Of a DNA stretch of 40,951 bases, positions 25,679 through 34,613 are shown one piece after another. The stretch's first letter is position 1. The number at the start of each line of letters is the position of its first letter. The stretch covers positions 1 to 40,951 of the forward strand of contig JAAZLQ010000323.1 of assembly GCA_012799255.1 (NCBI GenBank), read 5' to 3'. A program made the translations under genes and the position numbers. The notes beneath the pieces were generated by a model. That model was not told where the DNA came from. It was given only the letters and a program-made list of their open reading frames with translations, and ran no database searches. This stretch comes from Bacillota bacterium (lineage in GTDB: Bacteria > Bacillota_G > Limnochordia > DTU010).

Positions 25679-27100
25679 TTGTTGCACACGATTTGGCAAA
25701 ACAGAGTGAAAGTTGCTGTAGAGAACAAAATCACCGCCAATACTTTAGCTGCTTTCAATACAAATGTAGATGTCGTGGTTCATCTAAATAATTCAAATCT
25801 AGCACCCCTACAAGCTAATGCTCGCATTGACATCGAGCAGGTTAAGGGACTCTTGGGTACTGTCATTACTACAGTATCAAATGAGAATGAGTTCCTAGCT
25901 GTGCTCATGGATGCTCTAGAGGCTGGCAAATCCCATTATATTGTGCTCAGCAATATGGAACTGCTGAGCTGGTTAGAAGAAGTGTTCCCTGTGCGAAAGG
26001 AAAGCATGGGTGGACAGGCGGGCATTATCGCCAACCAAATGGCAGGGCTTGGAGCTCATTCCATTGTTTACACTTCGCTCTTGTCCCCGAAGCAAGCATC
26101 CATGTTTTTCCCTGAGGTGGATGTGCCTGTGGCCAGTGACGATTTGGCCATTGTCAATGTGGGAGATGCTGTTAGACCAGATGATCAAATTAAGGAGAAC
26201 TGGATCTTTGAGTATGCTAAGGGAGAACGCTTTGAACTCGGTGGACATGTTATTGTCACTCCGAGGGCTAATCGCGTCATTCTGGCTACTAGACCTGAGG
26301 GGGTAGTCATGGCCTTTACCCCAGAAATGGACAGGGTTCTGCCAGATTTAGGAAAGCAGTTGGATGTGGCCTTTATGGCTGGTTTCCATTATGCTCCAAC
26401 CGAAAAGGGGCAGTTAGAAAAGTACTTAGAGGCCAGCATGAACAGCCTACACAGACTCAAGGAACACAATCCAAACTTGCGTTTCCACTTTGAGTACGTT
26501 CCCATGAGCGAAGCTGAAGCAGAAAAAGCTATGCTGAAAGCTGTGGCCAGCGAGATCCAGTCTTTCGGTATTAATGAAAATGAGATTAAACGTGTTTTAG
26601 AGATTTATGCCTATGAACAAGAGCGCATCGCTATAGAGGAACATGAGTCTTCCGTTACTCTGTATGATGGTGCCCTGAAAATCATGGAGGAGCTAGGGTT
26701 TGAACGTATCCAGCTACATAATCTTGGTTATTATGTGGTAGTTTTGAGGAACCCTTATTGTGTTGATTTAGAGCATGTCCGTGAATCCTGTCTCTATGCG
26801 TCGTCAGTGAATGCTATTAAGGCCAAGTATGGTGGTTATGTACTCCACGACAGTCTATCTGAAGCAGGGGATATTCCACTCTCTGAAATCGGCTTTGATC
26901 AGTTGGAGATCTTTGCACAGGAGATGAAGAATCGTGGAATAGAAGTACCTGAGAGTTTCCTGGAAGAAGGAATCTTGGAGTTCAATAATCATACAGTGCT
27001 GATCGTACCAGCCCATGTTGTACCTAACCCAGTTAGCACTGTAGGTATGGGTGACACCATTTCTTCTTCGGCATTTGCCTATGAGCAAAGTAAGTTTTAA
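25679..27100 (+). CDS. ADP-dependent phosphofructokinase/glucokinase family
   Basis: A 473-residue member of the ADP-dependent sugar kinase family, which uses ADP instead of ATP to phosphorylate glucose or fructose 6-phosphate and is best known from archaeal glycolysis. Recognisable parts are the N-terminal strand with FNTNVDVV, the substrate-binding MGGQAGIIANQMA (about 110-122) and the C-terminal VGMGDTISS with D459 as catalytic base. The length matches archaeal enzymes (about 450-460). TTG codons at 25679 and 25682 both lie close to AGGAGGT (5 and 8 bases). The 60 bases before it hold no strong promoter. It is followed by two small-spaced genes. Whether it prefers glucose or fructose 6-phosphate cannot be read from sequence. 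Confidence 0.85.
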   Translation: MLHTIWQNRVKVAVENKITANTLAAFNTNVDVVVHLNNSNLAPLQANARIDIEQVKGLLGTVITTVSNENEFLAVLMDALEAGKSHYIVLSNMELLSWLEEVFPVRKESMGGQAGIIANQMAGLGAHSIVYTSLLSPKQASMFFPEVDVPVASDDLAIVNVGDAVRPDDQIKENWIFEYAKGERFELGGHVIVTPRANRVILATRPEGVVMAFTPEMDRVLPDLGKQLDVAFMAGFHYAPTEKGQLEKYLEASMNSLHRLKEHNPNLRFHFEYVPMSEAEAEKAMLKAVASEIQSFGINENEIKRVLEIYAYEQERIAIEEHESSVTLYDGALKIMEELGFERIQLHNLGYYVVVLRNPYCVDLEHVRESCLYASSVNAIKAKYGGYVLHDSLSEAGDIPLSEIGFDQLEIFAQEMKNRGIEVPESFLEEGILEFNNHTVLIVPAHVVPNPVSTVGMGDTISSSAFAYEQSKF

Positions 27101-27103
27101 CAG

Positions 27104-27133
27104 GAAATAACAATTGGTTAGAGAAATAACAAT
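27104..27133. repeat. Pair of 11-bp direct repeats before gene 27161
   Basis: GAAATAACAAT occurs at 27104-27114 and again at 27123-27133, a period of 19 bases. It occupies the gap between the ADP-dependent kinase and the next gene. No terminator is seen in the gap. Confidence 0.5.
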
Positions 27134-27160
27134 CATAGTTAAAGATAGGGGGCAATAAAT

Positions 27161-27574
27161 GTGCGCGTTTTAATTATGCATGCAGACGATCCAAAGGTTC
27201 AAAAGTCTGTCGCGTTATTGCAAAAGGCTTTAGAACAGGAAAATGTAAAGGTGGATCTTACATCGCCTGCAACCGTCGGTAGTTCACCGATTAGTACAGC
27301 ACCCTATTCGCTCGTAACTGTTGTTTCAGGATATACCGGTTGGTGGAAACCGCAAATACCCGTGGAAATGGATAATTTGCTTAAACGGGCCACACGCCTA
27401 GAGGGTAAGAAGGGCTGCGCATTGGTGCAGGCAGGGCCATTGGGTTCTGCCAAAGCGTTGCGTACATTGATGGCTCATATGGAACGACAAGGGGTCATGG
27501 TGGAAGATTTTGACACCCTTGGTGGAGAGAAAGAGATGATCTCCATTGCTAAACGCCTAAAACGTCTACTTTAG
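27161..27574 (+). CDS. Small Rossmann/flavodoxin-like protein, function unknown
   Basis: A 137-residue protein that I cannot assign. The order of elements looks like a flavodoxin or similar three-layer fold: first strand MRVLIMHADDP, a helix, SLVTVVSGYTGWW at about 46-58, then GCALVQAGPLGSAKALRTLM and a last strand VMVEDFDTLGG before a final helix. A classic flavin-binding loop (T/S-x-T-G-x-T) is not seen. GTG is preceded by AGGGGG about eight bases upstream. The gene sits between the ADP-dependent kinase and the aminotransferase on the same strand, which suggests a shared role, possibly redox or ligand sensing. Confidence 0.72.
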   Translation: MRVLIMHADDPKVQKSVALLQKALEQENVKVDLTSPATVGSSPISTAPYSLVTVVSGYTGWWKPQIPVEMDNLLKRATRLEGKKGCALVQAGPLGSAKALRTLMAHMERQGVMVEDFDTLGGEKEMISIAKRLKRLL

Positions 27575-27591
27575 ACCGTCAAGATGACGGT
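27575..27591 (+). terminator. Weak hairpin after gene 27161
   Basis: ACCGTC (27575-27580) and GACGGT (27586-27591) form a 6-bp stem with a five-base loop, followed by TTATAAAA. The stem is short and there is no continuous T run, so it is at best a leaky terminator before the aminotransferase, or an mRNA-processing hairpin. Confidence 0.35.
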
Positions 27592-27620
27592 TTATAAAAT
27601 ACAAACAAGGAGGATTTAGC

Positions 27621-28739
27621 ATGTATCGTTTTAAACCAGAGCTGCGCATCCCTGGACCGGTGCCAGTACCCAACGAAGTCTCTTTACAAATGGCTAGACC
27701 CATGATTAACCATCGGGGTGCCTCATTCAAGGAGAAGTATCCAGCTGTTTTGTCCCGTTTACAACCACTCTTTGGTACTAAAAACCCCATTTATATGGTT
27801 ACTGGATCTGGTACATCGGGTATGGAAACAGCCGTCAGTAACTTGGTTTCTCCTGATACCCCTGTGCTCTGCCTGGTGGGTGGGTTTTTCGGCCGCCGCT
27901 GGGCTGAGCTATGTACAGCCTACAAGGCCAAAGTACACACCTTAGAGTTTAGTTGGGATCGAGGCGTTGATCCAGATCAGGTAAGCGATTACTTGGCTAA
28001 ACATCCTGAAATTGAACTCATTTTTGTAGTTCATAACGAATCCTCCACTGCGGTACTTAACGATGTGGAAGCTGTTTCTAAGGCTAGAGGCAATCATAAT
28101 GCCCTTTTGGTAGTGGATGCGGTAAGTGCCCTTGGTGGTACTCCCTGTGAAATGGACGCCTGGGGATTAGATGTAGTTGTTAGCGCTTCCCAAAAGTGTT
28201 TGATGACACCTCCCGGAACCGCCTTCATTGCAGTTTCTGAGCGAGCTAGGGACTATATGGGAAAAACTGAATCCAGCCGCTATTATTTTGACCTCCGCAA
28301 GTATGCCCAATTTATGGAACGAGGCGAGACTCCATTTACTCCAAATATTAATAATGTCTTTGCTTTAGAGGAAGCCTTAAAAATGATGGAAGCGGAAGGT
28401 CTGGATAATGTCTTTGCACGTCATATCTTGATGCGCGATATGATGCGGGCAGGTGCCAAAGCGCTAGGCTTAGATCTTTTGGTAAACGACCAAGATGCCT
28501 CTCCAACTGTCACAGCCGTTAAACTCGATGATGCCGATCAGTTTAGAACCAGGATCAGGACTCAATATGGAGTTGAATTTGCCGGCGGACAGGGAATTCA
28601 TGCTAACAAGATCTTCAGGGTGGGGCACATGGGTTATGCCACTCCATTAGATGTTTTGACCGCTTTGGCTGTTTTAGAAATTGATCTGAAGAAGTTCGGT
28701 GAGGCCACCAGGGCCGCCGAGCAGGTCATGCAAGCATAA
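27621..28739 (+). CDS. Class V aminotransferase (alanine/serine-glyoxylate type)
   Basis: A 372-residue pyridoxal-phosphate enzyme of the serine-glyoxylate / alanine-glyoxylate / serine-pyruvate aminotransferase group. It opens with the family phrase IPGPVPVPNEV, has the cofactor-binding GSGTSGMETAVSN region, VVDAVSALGG with the Asp that contacts the pyridine nitrogen, and the Schiff-base Lys K192 in SASQKCLMTPPG. The ATG is preceded by AAGGAGG about nine bases upstream. A serA gene often follows such genes in serine synthesis, but here cdaA follows, so the physiological substrate is open (phosphoserine, serine or alanine). Confidence 0.92.
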   Translation: MYRFKPELRIPGPVPVPNEVSLQMARPMINHRGASFKEKYPAVLSRLQPLFGTKNPIYMVTGSGTSGMETAVSNLVSPDTPVLCLVGGFFGRRWAELCTAYKAKVHTLEFSWDRGVDPDQVSDYLAKHPEIELIFVVHNESSTAVLNDVEAVSKARGNHNALLVVDAVSALGGTPCEMDAWGLDVVVSASQKCLMTPPGTAFIAVSERARDYMGKTESSRYYFDLRKYAQFMERGETPFTPNINNVFALEEALKMMEAEGLDNVFARHILMRDMMRAGAKALGLDLLVNDQDASPTVTAVKLDDADQFRTRIRTQYGVEFAGGQGIHANKIFRVGHMGYATPLDVLTALAVLEIDLKKFGEATRAAEQVMQA

Positions 28740-28768
28740 CAACAAGCGACCTTAAGGAGGAACGCTCG

Positions 28769-29524
28769 GTGATTTTCACACTTCGAGATGCTATCGACAT
28801 TCTCATAGTGGCATATGTAGTTTACCGGGTGATCCGCTCAATTCAAGGGACACGAGCCACCACACTGGTAAAGGGACTAGCAGTTATATTTGCCAGTAGT
28901 GTAGTGGCTCGTTCGCTTAGTTTACGTACTGTGAGCTGGCTTTTAGAGCAGACTACAACCTTAGTATTAGTAGCATTACCCGTTGTCTTTTATCCCGAAT
29001 TAAGGCGCGGATTGGAGCAAATTGGACGCGGCCAACTGTTTGGCTGGATGACCAATCGTGGTTTCGGACAAGGGGGAGTTGATCTACTAGCAATCACTAG
29101 TGCTGTGGGTAGATTAAGTGCTACAAAGACAGGAGCGTTAATAGTTTTTCAACGTCAGACTGGCCTCCACGAGTTTATTGATACTGGGACTAGATTGGAT
29201 GCGCTGATTAGTACCGAGCTTTTGCTGAACATTTTTGAGCCGGGAAGCCCCCTTCACGATGGTGCAGTAATTATCGCAGAGGGCCGTTTGGCTGGTGCTG
29301 CTTGTGTTTTACCCTTAACAGATAGTCAGGTAAGTAGGGGACTGGGAACCCGCCATAGGGCAGCTGTAGGTATTTCGGAGCAAACGGATGCTGTAGTTGT
29401 GGTAGTTTCCGAAGAAACGGGTGTCATCTCTCTCGCGGTTGGTGGTCGCTTGCGTAGGTACTTGACAGAAACACGCCTAAAGGAACAGTTGGAGTTTTAT
29501 TGGGGAGGGGGCGAGTCTTCATGA
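28769..29524 (+). CDS. cdaA: Diadenylate cyclase CdaA
   Basis: CdaA joins two ATP molecules into cyclic di-AMP, which controls potassium and osmolyte balance and cell-wall stability. The 251-residue protein has about three membrane segments in residues 1-80 and then the DAC domain, with the catalytic DGA motif at D164-G-A166 (LHDGAVII) and the RHR motif at R195-H-R197 (GTRHRAAVG). GTG start with AAGGAGG about eight bases upstream. It is the first gene of the conserved cdaA-cdaR-glmM order; cdaR overlaps its stop by four bases. Confidence 0.97.
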   Translation: MIFTLRDAIDILIVAYVVYRVIRSIQGTRATTLVKGLAVIFASSVVARSLSLRTVSWLLEQTTTLVLVALPVVFYPELRRGLEQIGRGQLFGWMTNRGFGQGGVDLLAITSAVGRLSATKTGALIVFQRQTGLHEFIDTGTRLDALISTELLLNIFEPGSPLHDGAVIIAEGRLAGAACVLPLTDSQVSRGLGTRHRAAVGISEQTDAVVVVVSEETGVISLAVGGRLRRYLTETRLKEQLEFYWGGGESS

Positions 29525-30204
29525 GCCCGCTCAAAAAGCTCTGGACTCTGTTGACCAAACCAGAGGTTTATTGGCGCCTCTTTTCTTTAGCTCTGGCCAT
29601 CATGTTTTGGTTGCTAGCCGCAGGCGATGGTACCCTTGGCGAAACAGAGCGAACCTTAACCCTTCCGGTAGAAGTGCAAAATTTACCAGATGACTTGGTA
29701 TTGGTAGATGCTCCAGAGGCGGTAAAGGTAAGAATCAGGGGACTTTCGCCACTTCTGAATCGGGGAGAAAGTGCTATTTTTGCTTCCATTGACCTCACTG
29801 GTGCGCAAGAAGGAACCGAAACCTATAATGTGGAAGTAGAAGGACCTCTAGGGATTGACATTGTAGGTGTCACGCCTAGCTGGGTCAGTATTTATACTGA
29901 AGAGTTGGCAGAATCTGTGTTTCCGGTTACCCTTGCATTCTTGGGGATTGAGCGAGCAGGGATGGTGGCAGATTTAAGACCCCAACCTGCAGTAATCACC
30001 ATTAAGGGAGCCCGTAGTACACTAGAGCAAGTGGATCATGTAGTTGCATATCTTAACATTGATCAAAACTCTAGGATAGGAGACTCGTTTCCTGTTCGAG
30101 CTCTAGATGCTCAGGGGCGCAGCATCCCTGCGCTTACCATTGAGCCTGCGGAGATTACTGTAGTGCTTGCTGAGAAGGAACCAGAACCAAGTGGGGAGGA
30201 GTAA
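29521..30204 (+). CDS. cdaR: CdaR, YbbR-domain regulator of CdaA
   Basis: A 227-residue membrane-bound YbbR-domain protein that binds and modulates CdaA. One N-terminal membrane segment (about 20-35, LFSLALAIMFWLLAAG) precedes two to three YbbR repeats (about 40-225), shorter than Bacillus CdaR (about 480 residues with four repeats). The ATG at 29521 overlaps the cdaA stop; a GTG-like upstream start in the same frame would run through the cdaA end. GGAGGGGG lies upstream. glmM starts three bases later. Confidence 0.93.
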   Translation: MSPLKKLWTLLTKPEVYWRLFSLALAIMFWLLAAGDGTLGETERTLTLPVEVQNLPDDLVLVDAPEAVKVRIRGLSPLLNRGESAIFASIDLTGAQEGTETYNVEVEGPLGIDIVGVTPSWVSIYTEELAESVFPVTLAFLGIERAGMVADLRPQPAVITIKGARSTLEQVDHVVAYLNIDQNSRIGDSFPVRALDAQGRSIPALTIEPAEITVVLAEKEPEPSGEE

Positions 30205-30207
30205 GCT

Positions 30208-31557
30208 ATGGCGAAGTATTTTGGAACAGATGGTGTGCGTGGCATAGCCAATGTTGAACTCACACCAGAGTTAGCTTTAAGAATAGGGAGGGCAAGTGCC
30301 CTCATGTTAAGGGAGATAAGTGCTTCCAACTCCATCTTAATAGGACGAGATCCTCGCATTTCCGGTCAGATGTTGGAAAGTGCGGTTGTGGCTGGAGTTA
30401 CCTCGACCGGTCTAGATGCCATTTTGGTTGGGGTAGTACCCACTCCTGCGGTAGCGTTTTTAACTAAAACACTGGGTCTCGCAGGTGGTATTATGATTTC
30501 AGCTTCTCACAATCCTCTCCAGGATAATGGGATAAAGGTGTTTGGACCCGATGGATTTAAACTGTCTGAGCAAGAAGAAGAACGCATTGAGGACCTTATC
30601 CCGGCAGACGATCATCCTAGACCCTGTGCGGGTAAGGTGGGGAAGGTAGATGCTAAACCCGAAGTTGTCCAGCTGTACCTGGAAGATCTGAAAAAACAAG
30701 TGCCGGTTAATCTGCAAGGACTCCACATCGCATTGGATTGTGCCAACGGTGCAACTGCACCTTTTGCGGCTAGGTTATTTAGCGATTTGGGAGCCAAGGT
30801 TACAGCCTCTTTTGACCAACCAAATGGTACTAATATTAATCATTTTTGTGGATCTACTCATCCGGAGAAAATCCAAAATCTTACTAGAGAGGTTGGGGCA
30901 GACCTGGGATTTGCCTTTGATGGTGACGGCGATCGAGTTTTGGCAGTGGACGAACAGGGAAACTTTATTGATGGCGACCAGATTCTGGCTATTATCGGAC
31001 TTTACTTATTACGTCATAACCAACTCCCGGAGCGTAAAGTGATTGCAACTGCGTACTCCAACGGGGGCCTGCGCCAAGCCTTTTTAGCTAATGGTGGAGA
31101 CGTACTATATGCCCGGCCTGGTGATCGCTTTGTATTGGAGGCCATGCTTGAGTCAGGTTGTACCTTAGGTGGAGAACAGTCAGGGCACATCTTGTTTCTC
31201 CAGAATTCCACAACAGGCGACGGTATGTTGTCTGCCCTGAAGCTTTTGGAAACAAGGCATATCCAAGGGCAGTCGTTGGCTGAGCTATCAGCCTGTATGG
31301 AAGTCTTTCCCCAATACCTAGTCAATATAAAAGTGGAGACGAAGGATGGCTGGCAAGAAAACGGACGAATCAAAGAAGCCATCCATCTGGCGGAGGAACA
31401 GTTAGGGCCATTAGGCAGACTATTTGTGCGTGCTTCAGGAACAGAATCCATGATTCGTGTTTTAGGCGAACATCCCGATTCAACCCTGCTGCAATCCGTT
31501 TTACAGCCAGTGGTAAGGGTTATAGAAGAAGAGCAGGGTGGTATCTGTGCTAGTTAA
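30208..31557 (+). CDS. glmM: Phosphoglucosamine mutase GlmM
   Basis: GlmM interconverts glucosamine 6-phosphate and glucosamine 1-phosphate on the route to UDP-GlcNAc and peptidoglycan. The 449-residue protein has the normal length. Key parts are the N-terminal YFGTDGVRG, the phosphoserine S100 in ISASHNPLQDNGIK, the metal loop DGDGDR, the sugar-binding GEQSGH and the phosphate-binding RASGTESMIRV. In other bacteria GlmM binds and inhibits CdaA. It ends overlapping acpS by 11 bases. NagA and NagB at the right end of the window feed the same glucosamine 6-phosphate pool. Confidence 0.98.
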   Translation: MAKYFGTDGVRGIANVELTPELALRIGRASALMLREISASNSILIGRDPRISGQMLESAVVAGVTSTGLDAILVGVVPTPAVAFLTKTLGLAGGIMISASHNPLQDNGIKVFGPDGFKLSEQEEERIEDLIPADDHPRPCAGKVGKVDAKPEVVQLYLEDLKKQVPVNLQGLHIALDCANGATAPFAARLFSDLGAKVTASFDQPNGTNINHFCGSTHPEKIQNLTREVGADLGFAFDGDGDRVLAVDEQGNFIDGDQILAIIGLYLLRHNQLPERKVIATAYSNGGLRQAFLANGGDVLYARPGDRFVLEAMLESGCTLGGEQSGHILFLQNSTTGDGMLSALKLLETRHIQGQSLAELSACMEVFPQYLVNIKVETKDGWQENGRIKEAIHLAEEQLGPLGRLFVRASGTESMIRVLGEHPDSTLLQSVLQPVVRVIEEEQGGICAS

Positions 31558-31921
31558 GGGTTGTGGGGTGGATTTAATTGAGATCCACCGCATTAAAAAG
31601 GCGCTGCAAAGGAAAGGTTTTCTTGATCGAGTTTACACCACCTTCGAACAGGACTATCTCAAGGATAAAGGTGTCCAGTCTTGGGCGGCCCGTTTTGCTG
31701 CTAAGGAGGCCGTCATGAAGTCGTTAGGCCGGGGCTGGCTACAGGGCGTTCCCTTTAACGCCATTGAGATCTATTCTAACACCTGGGGGCAGCCCCAGGT
31801 GCGCCTTTTCGAACCTGCGCTGGAAATCGCGGAAAGTCTAGGAATTACAGGTTTTGTGCTTAGCCTCTCGCACACCAAGGAGCTGGCCACAGCCTACGTT
31901 ATTGCCTTCGGGGAGGGATAG
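31547..31921 (+). CDS. acpS: Holo-acyl-carrier-protein synthase
   Basis: AcpS moves 4'-phosphopantetheine from coenzyme A onto acyl carrier protein. The 124-residue protein shows the two family motifs: GCGVDLIEIHRI with the magnesium-binding Asp, and WAARFAAKEAVMKSLG with Glu and Lys. The usual SLSHTKELATAYVI ends the domain. The start at 31547 (GTG) has AGGGTGG upstream and gives the normal N terminus; a GTG three codons earlier is possible. It overlaps the glmM stop. The 3' end is three bases from the next gene. Confidence 0.95.
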   Translation: MLVKGCGVDLIEIHRIKKALQRKGFLDRVYTTFEQDYLKDKGVQSWAARFAAKEAVMKSLGRGWLQGVPFNAIEIYSNTWGQPQVRLFEPALEIAESLGITGFVLSLSHTKELATAYVIAFGEG

Positions 31922-31924
31922 CTG

Positions 31925-33442
31925 ATGAAAGTTGTAACCGGTGCAGAGATGCGTAAACTGGAGAGCAAAGCTTTTGAAACCCTGGGTCTTTCTCCATTAG
32001 TGATAATGGAAAATGCGGGGAGTCGTATCTTAGAGACCCTCAGGAAAGAATTTGGTCCATTGGCCTCTAAACGCATTCACATTTTGGTAGGGCCAGGCAA
32101 TAACGGCGGTGACGGGTTAGTTGTAGCTAGACAGCTATTAGTCACTGGCGCTAGGATAAAGGTGTACTTAGTAGGTTATAATCAGAAGTCTAGCAAGGAG
32201 AATCGTATAAATCTAGAGATTTTGGAGCGTCTGGGGATAGACTTTGTAAAAGTCAATGGTGGTCAGTTAGGAAAACTACGATTTAGCCTTGGTTTAGCTG
32301 ATTTGATTATAGATGCTATTTTGGGAACAGGGTTTTCTGGTAGCCTGGATTCCGAGTTGGAGTCTTTGATCCGATTAGTCAATGAAACTCAATGTCCCGT
32401 AGTTGCGATTGATTGTCCCACGGGAGTAAACTCCACCACCGGGGAAGTTCAATCAACCGCCGTTGAGGCTGATTTGACTATTAATCTCGGTTTGCTCAAA
32501 CTAGGTTGTGTCCTCTATCCCGGTCAGATGTATGCTGAAAGAAATGTTGTTGTCGACTTGGGGTTCCCCTTAACTGCGGAAGGCATCTCCCGGGAATTAC
32601 TAGGCGAGCACGTGCTAGAGTGGCTTCCCCACCGCTTTCCTTGGTCGCATAAGGGAACATTTGGTCATTCTTTAGTTGTGGCCGGGTCAGTCTCCTATGC
32701 AGGGGCAGCGTATCTGTGCAGTCAAGCGGTTCTGCGTGGTGGCGGTGGTCTTACTACTGTGGCAGTACCAGAGGGGATCTACGAGAGATTTCCGCCAGAT
32801 GAGCTTATCGTGGTGCCAGTAGCACAAACGGAGTCTGGAGCATTTGGCCACGCAAGCTTAACCAAACTACTCAGTTTATTGGAGAATAAGGATGTCCTTG
32901 CTATTGGCCCGGGTTTAGGTAGAGACGGGGAGACCATAAAAACAGTGCAGAATATTCTGGAAAGTTGGGATAAGCCTGCCGTAATCGATGCGGATGGTCT
33001 TATCGCACTGGACCAACAGTTTTTGGAAAAAATACCGCAAACAAGGCGCAAGAAATGGGTTATTACTCCCCATCCAGGTGAAGTGGCCCGCCTAGTAGGG
33101 GGTGATGCAGCCGCGGCTAATGCTGATCGGATTGGAGTAGCTTCCCGGTTTGCCCAGAAGTGGGATCTTGTTGTGGTTTTGAAAGGTGCTCCGACAATTA
33201 TCGCTAGTTCTGACACGACTTATATTAACAGTACTGGTAATCACGGTTTGGCAACGGGTGGAACTGGAGATGTCTTAACAGGCTTAATTGCTTCCTTGCT
33301 CGCGCAAGGCTTAGAGCCGATTAAAGCAGCTGCTGTGGGAGTTTATGCTCATGGTAAAGCTGGAGATTTGGCTGGAGCGAAAGGTAAGCGCGGGTTAATA
33401 GCTAGCGATTGCTTGCAGTTTTTACAAGAGATTTTGCATTAG
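31925..33442 (+). CDS. nnr: Bifunctional NAD(P)HX epimerase/dehydratase
   Basis: A 505-residue repair enzyme that converts damaged hydrated NADH and NADPH back to the normal cofactors. The N-terminal epimerase domain (about 1-210) contains VGPGNNGGDGLVVARQL. The C-terminal ADP-dependent dehydratase domain (about 225-505) contains IGPGLGRDGE, the Lys of VVLKGAPTII and the nucleotide-binding NHGLATGGTGDVLTGL. Fusion of both domains matches E. coli YjeF/Nnr. The ATG follows GGGAGGG by about seven bases. It lies between acpS and alr, a common order in Bacillota. Confidence 0.97.
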   Translation: MKVVTGAEMRKLESKAFETLGLSPLVIMENAGSRILETLRKEFGPLASKRIHILVGPGNNGGDGLVVARQLLVTGARIKVYLVGYNQKSSKENRINLEILERLGIDFVKVNGGQLGKLRFSLGLADLIIDAILGTGFSGSLDSELESLIRLVNETQCPVVAIDCPTGVNSTTGEVQSTAVEADLTINLGLLKLGCVLYPGQMYAERNVVVDLGFPLTAEGISRELLGEHVLEWLPHRFPWSHKGTFGHSLVVAGSVSYAGAAYLCSQAVLRGGGGLTTVAVPEGIYERFPPDELIVVPVAQTESGAFGHASLTKLLSLLENKDVLAIGPGLGRDGETIKTVQNILESWDKPAVIDADGLIALDQQFLEKIPQTRRKKWVITPHPGEVARLVGGDAAAANADRIGVASRFAQKWDLVVVLKGAPTIIASSDTTYINSTGNHGLATGGTGDVLTGLIASLLAQGLEPIKAAAVGVYAHGKAGDLAGAKGKRGLIASDCLQFLQEILH

Positions 33443-33457
33443 GATGGAGTTGATGCC

Positions 33458-34570
33458 ATGAGTAAGCTCACAAGATCAGTGTGGGCCGAAGTCAGTCTTG
33501 ATAATATCGCCTATAACGTGCGACAATTTCGAAACTGGATCGGTCCAAACTGTGAGCTAATGGCAGTAGTAAAAGCTAATGGCTATGGACATGGAGCGCT
33601 AGAGACAGCTTATACCATGATCGCTAACGGAACTAACTGGTTGGCTGTGGCCTTACCAGAGGAGGGGGTGCGCATCCGCAGGGGAGGTATCACTGCTCCT
33701 ATCTTGGTTTTAGGCGCAGTAGGTGCTGATGAGTTGGATGTGTGCGTGGCTCAGGATTTAGCTGTCACTGTCTTTGAACCGCATATCGCCCGCCTGTTAT
33801 CTAAGGCCGCGGTAGCTCATCAGAAAATGGCGAAAGTGCATATCAAAGTAGATACCGGAATGGGGAGATTGGGGCTCTTGCCCGAGGACTTTGGCAGTTT
33901 AGTTGAGTTGGTACAAAGTCTTCCGGGACTTGAGATCCAGGGCGTTTTTACTCATTTTGCTCGCGCTGATGAGCCCAGCCTAGAATATACTAGATGGCAA
34001 TGGCAGAGGTTTCAAAATGTGAGGGAAGATCTGAAGGCAAGAGGAATTTCTATTCCTTTCTTCCATGCAGCTAATACACCGGCTACCTTGTTCTTTCCCG
34101 AGTCTCATTTGGATTTAGTTCGGGTAGGTTTAGGTATCTATGGAATGTATCCTGATGCCCGTAGACCTCTTCATCTAAAACCAGCTCTGAGTTTAAAGAC
34201 ACGGGTTGCCTTTGTGAAAAGGGTTCCCCAAGGTAGCGCAGTGAGTTATGATAGTACTTATGTCACCTGGAAGGAGACTTCTTTAGCGGTTTTACCAATC
34301 GGATATGCAGATGGACTGTCCAGGGGATTGAGTAATAAAGGCAAGGTGCTAATAAAAGGTCACTTTTGTCCCATTGTAGGACATGTTACCATGGATCACA
34401 CCCTAATTGATGTGGGAGATTTGCCTGTTTCCATTGGTGATGAGGTAATTTTGTTGGGTACGGATGGAACCTCAGAAATCCATGCCCATACCTGGGCTCA
34501 ACTTCTGGGGACTATCAATTATGAAGTCACTTGTATGCTTAGTAGCCGTATTGAGCGAGTTTATCTATAA
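33458..34570 (+). CDS. alr: Alanine racemase
   Basis: Alr interconverts L- and D-alanine, supplying D-alanine for peptidoglycan. The 370-residue protein has the pyridoxal-phosphate Lys K39 in AVVKANGYGHGA, VDTGMGRLG in the barrel, FTHFARADE, and the catalytic Tyr in VSYDSTY (about 262-268). The C-terminal beta domain ends with NYEVTCMLSSRIERVY. The ATG has GGATGGAG about nine bases upstream. It lies 15 bases after nnr, and the order acpS-nnr-alr is conserved in many Gram-positive bacteria. Confidence 0.97.
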   Translation: MSKLTRSVWAEVSLDNIAYNVRQFRNWIGPNCELMAVVKANGYGHGALETAYTMIANGTNWLAVALPEEGVRIRRGGITAPILVLGAVGADELDVCVAQDLAVTVFEPHIARLLSKAAVAHQKMAKVHIKVDTGMGRLGLLPEDFGSLVELVQSLPGLEIQGVFTHFARADEPSLEYTRWQWQRFQNVREDLKARGISIPFFHAANTPATLFFPESHLDLVRVGLGIYGMYPDARRPLHLKPALSLKTRVAFVKRVPQGSAVSYDSTYVTWKETSLAVLPIGYADGLSRGLSNKGKVLIKGHFCPIVGHVTMDHTLIDVGDLPVSIGDEVILLGTDGTSEIHAHTWAQLLGTINYEVTCMLSSRIERVYL

Positions 34571-34613
34571 TACACTGAACTCCCGCATAAAATTGCTAAA
34601 GCGGGGGTGATCT

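Noticed and set aside
31014..31451. 145-codon open frame on the minus strand
   Set aside because: It lies wholly inside glmM, whose motifs are intact, and has no ribosome binding site of note.
34582..34605. CCCGC/GCGGG hairpin before gene 34614
   Set aside because: The stem is only five base pairs with a 14-base loop and no T run; too weak to call.
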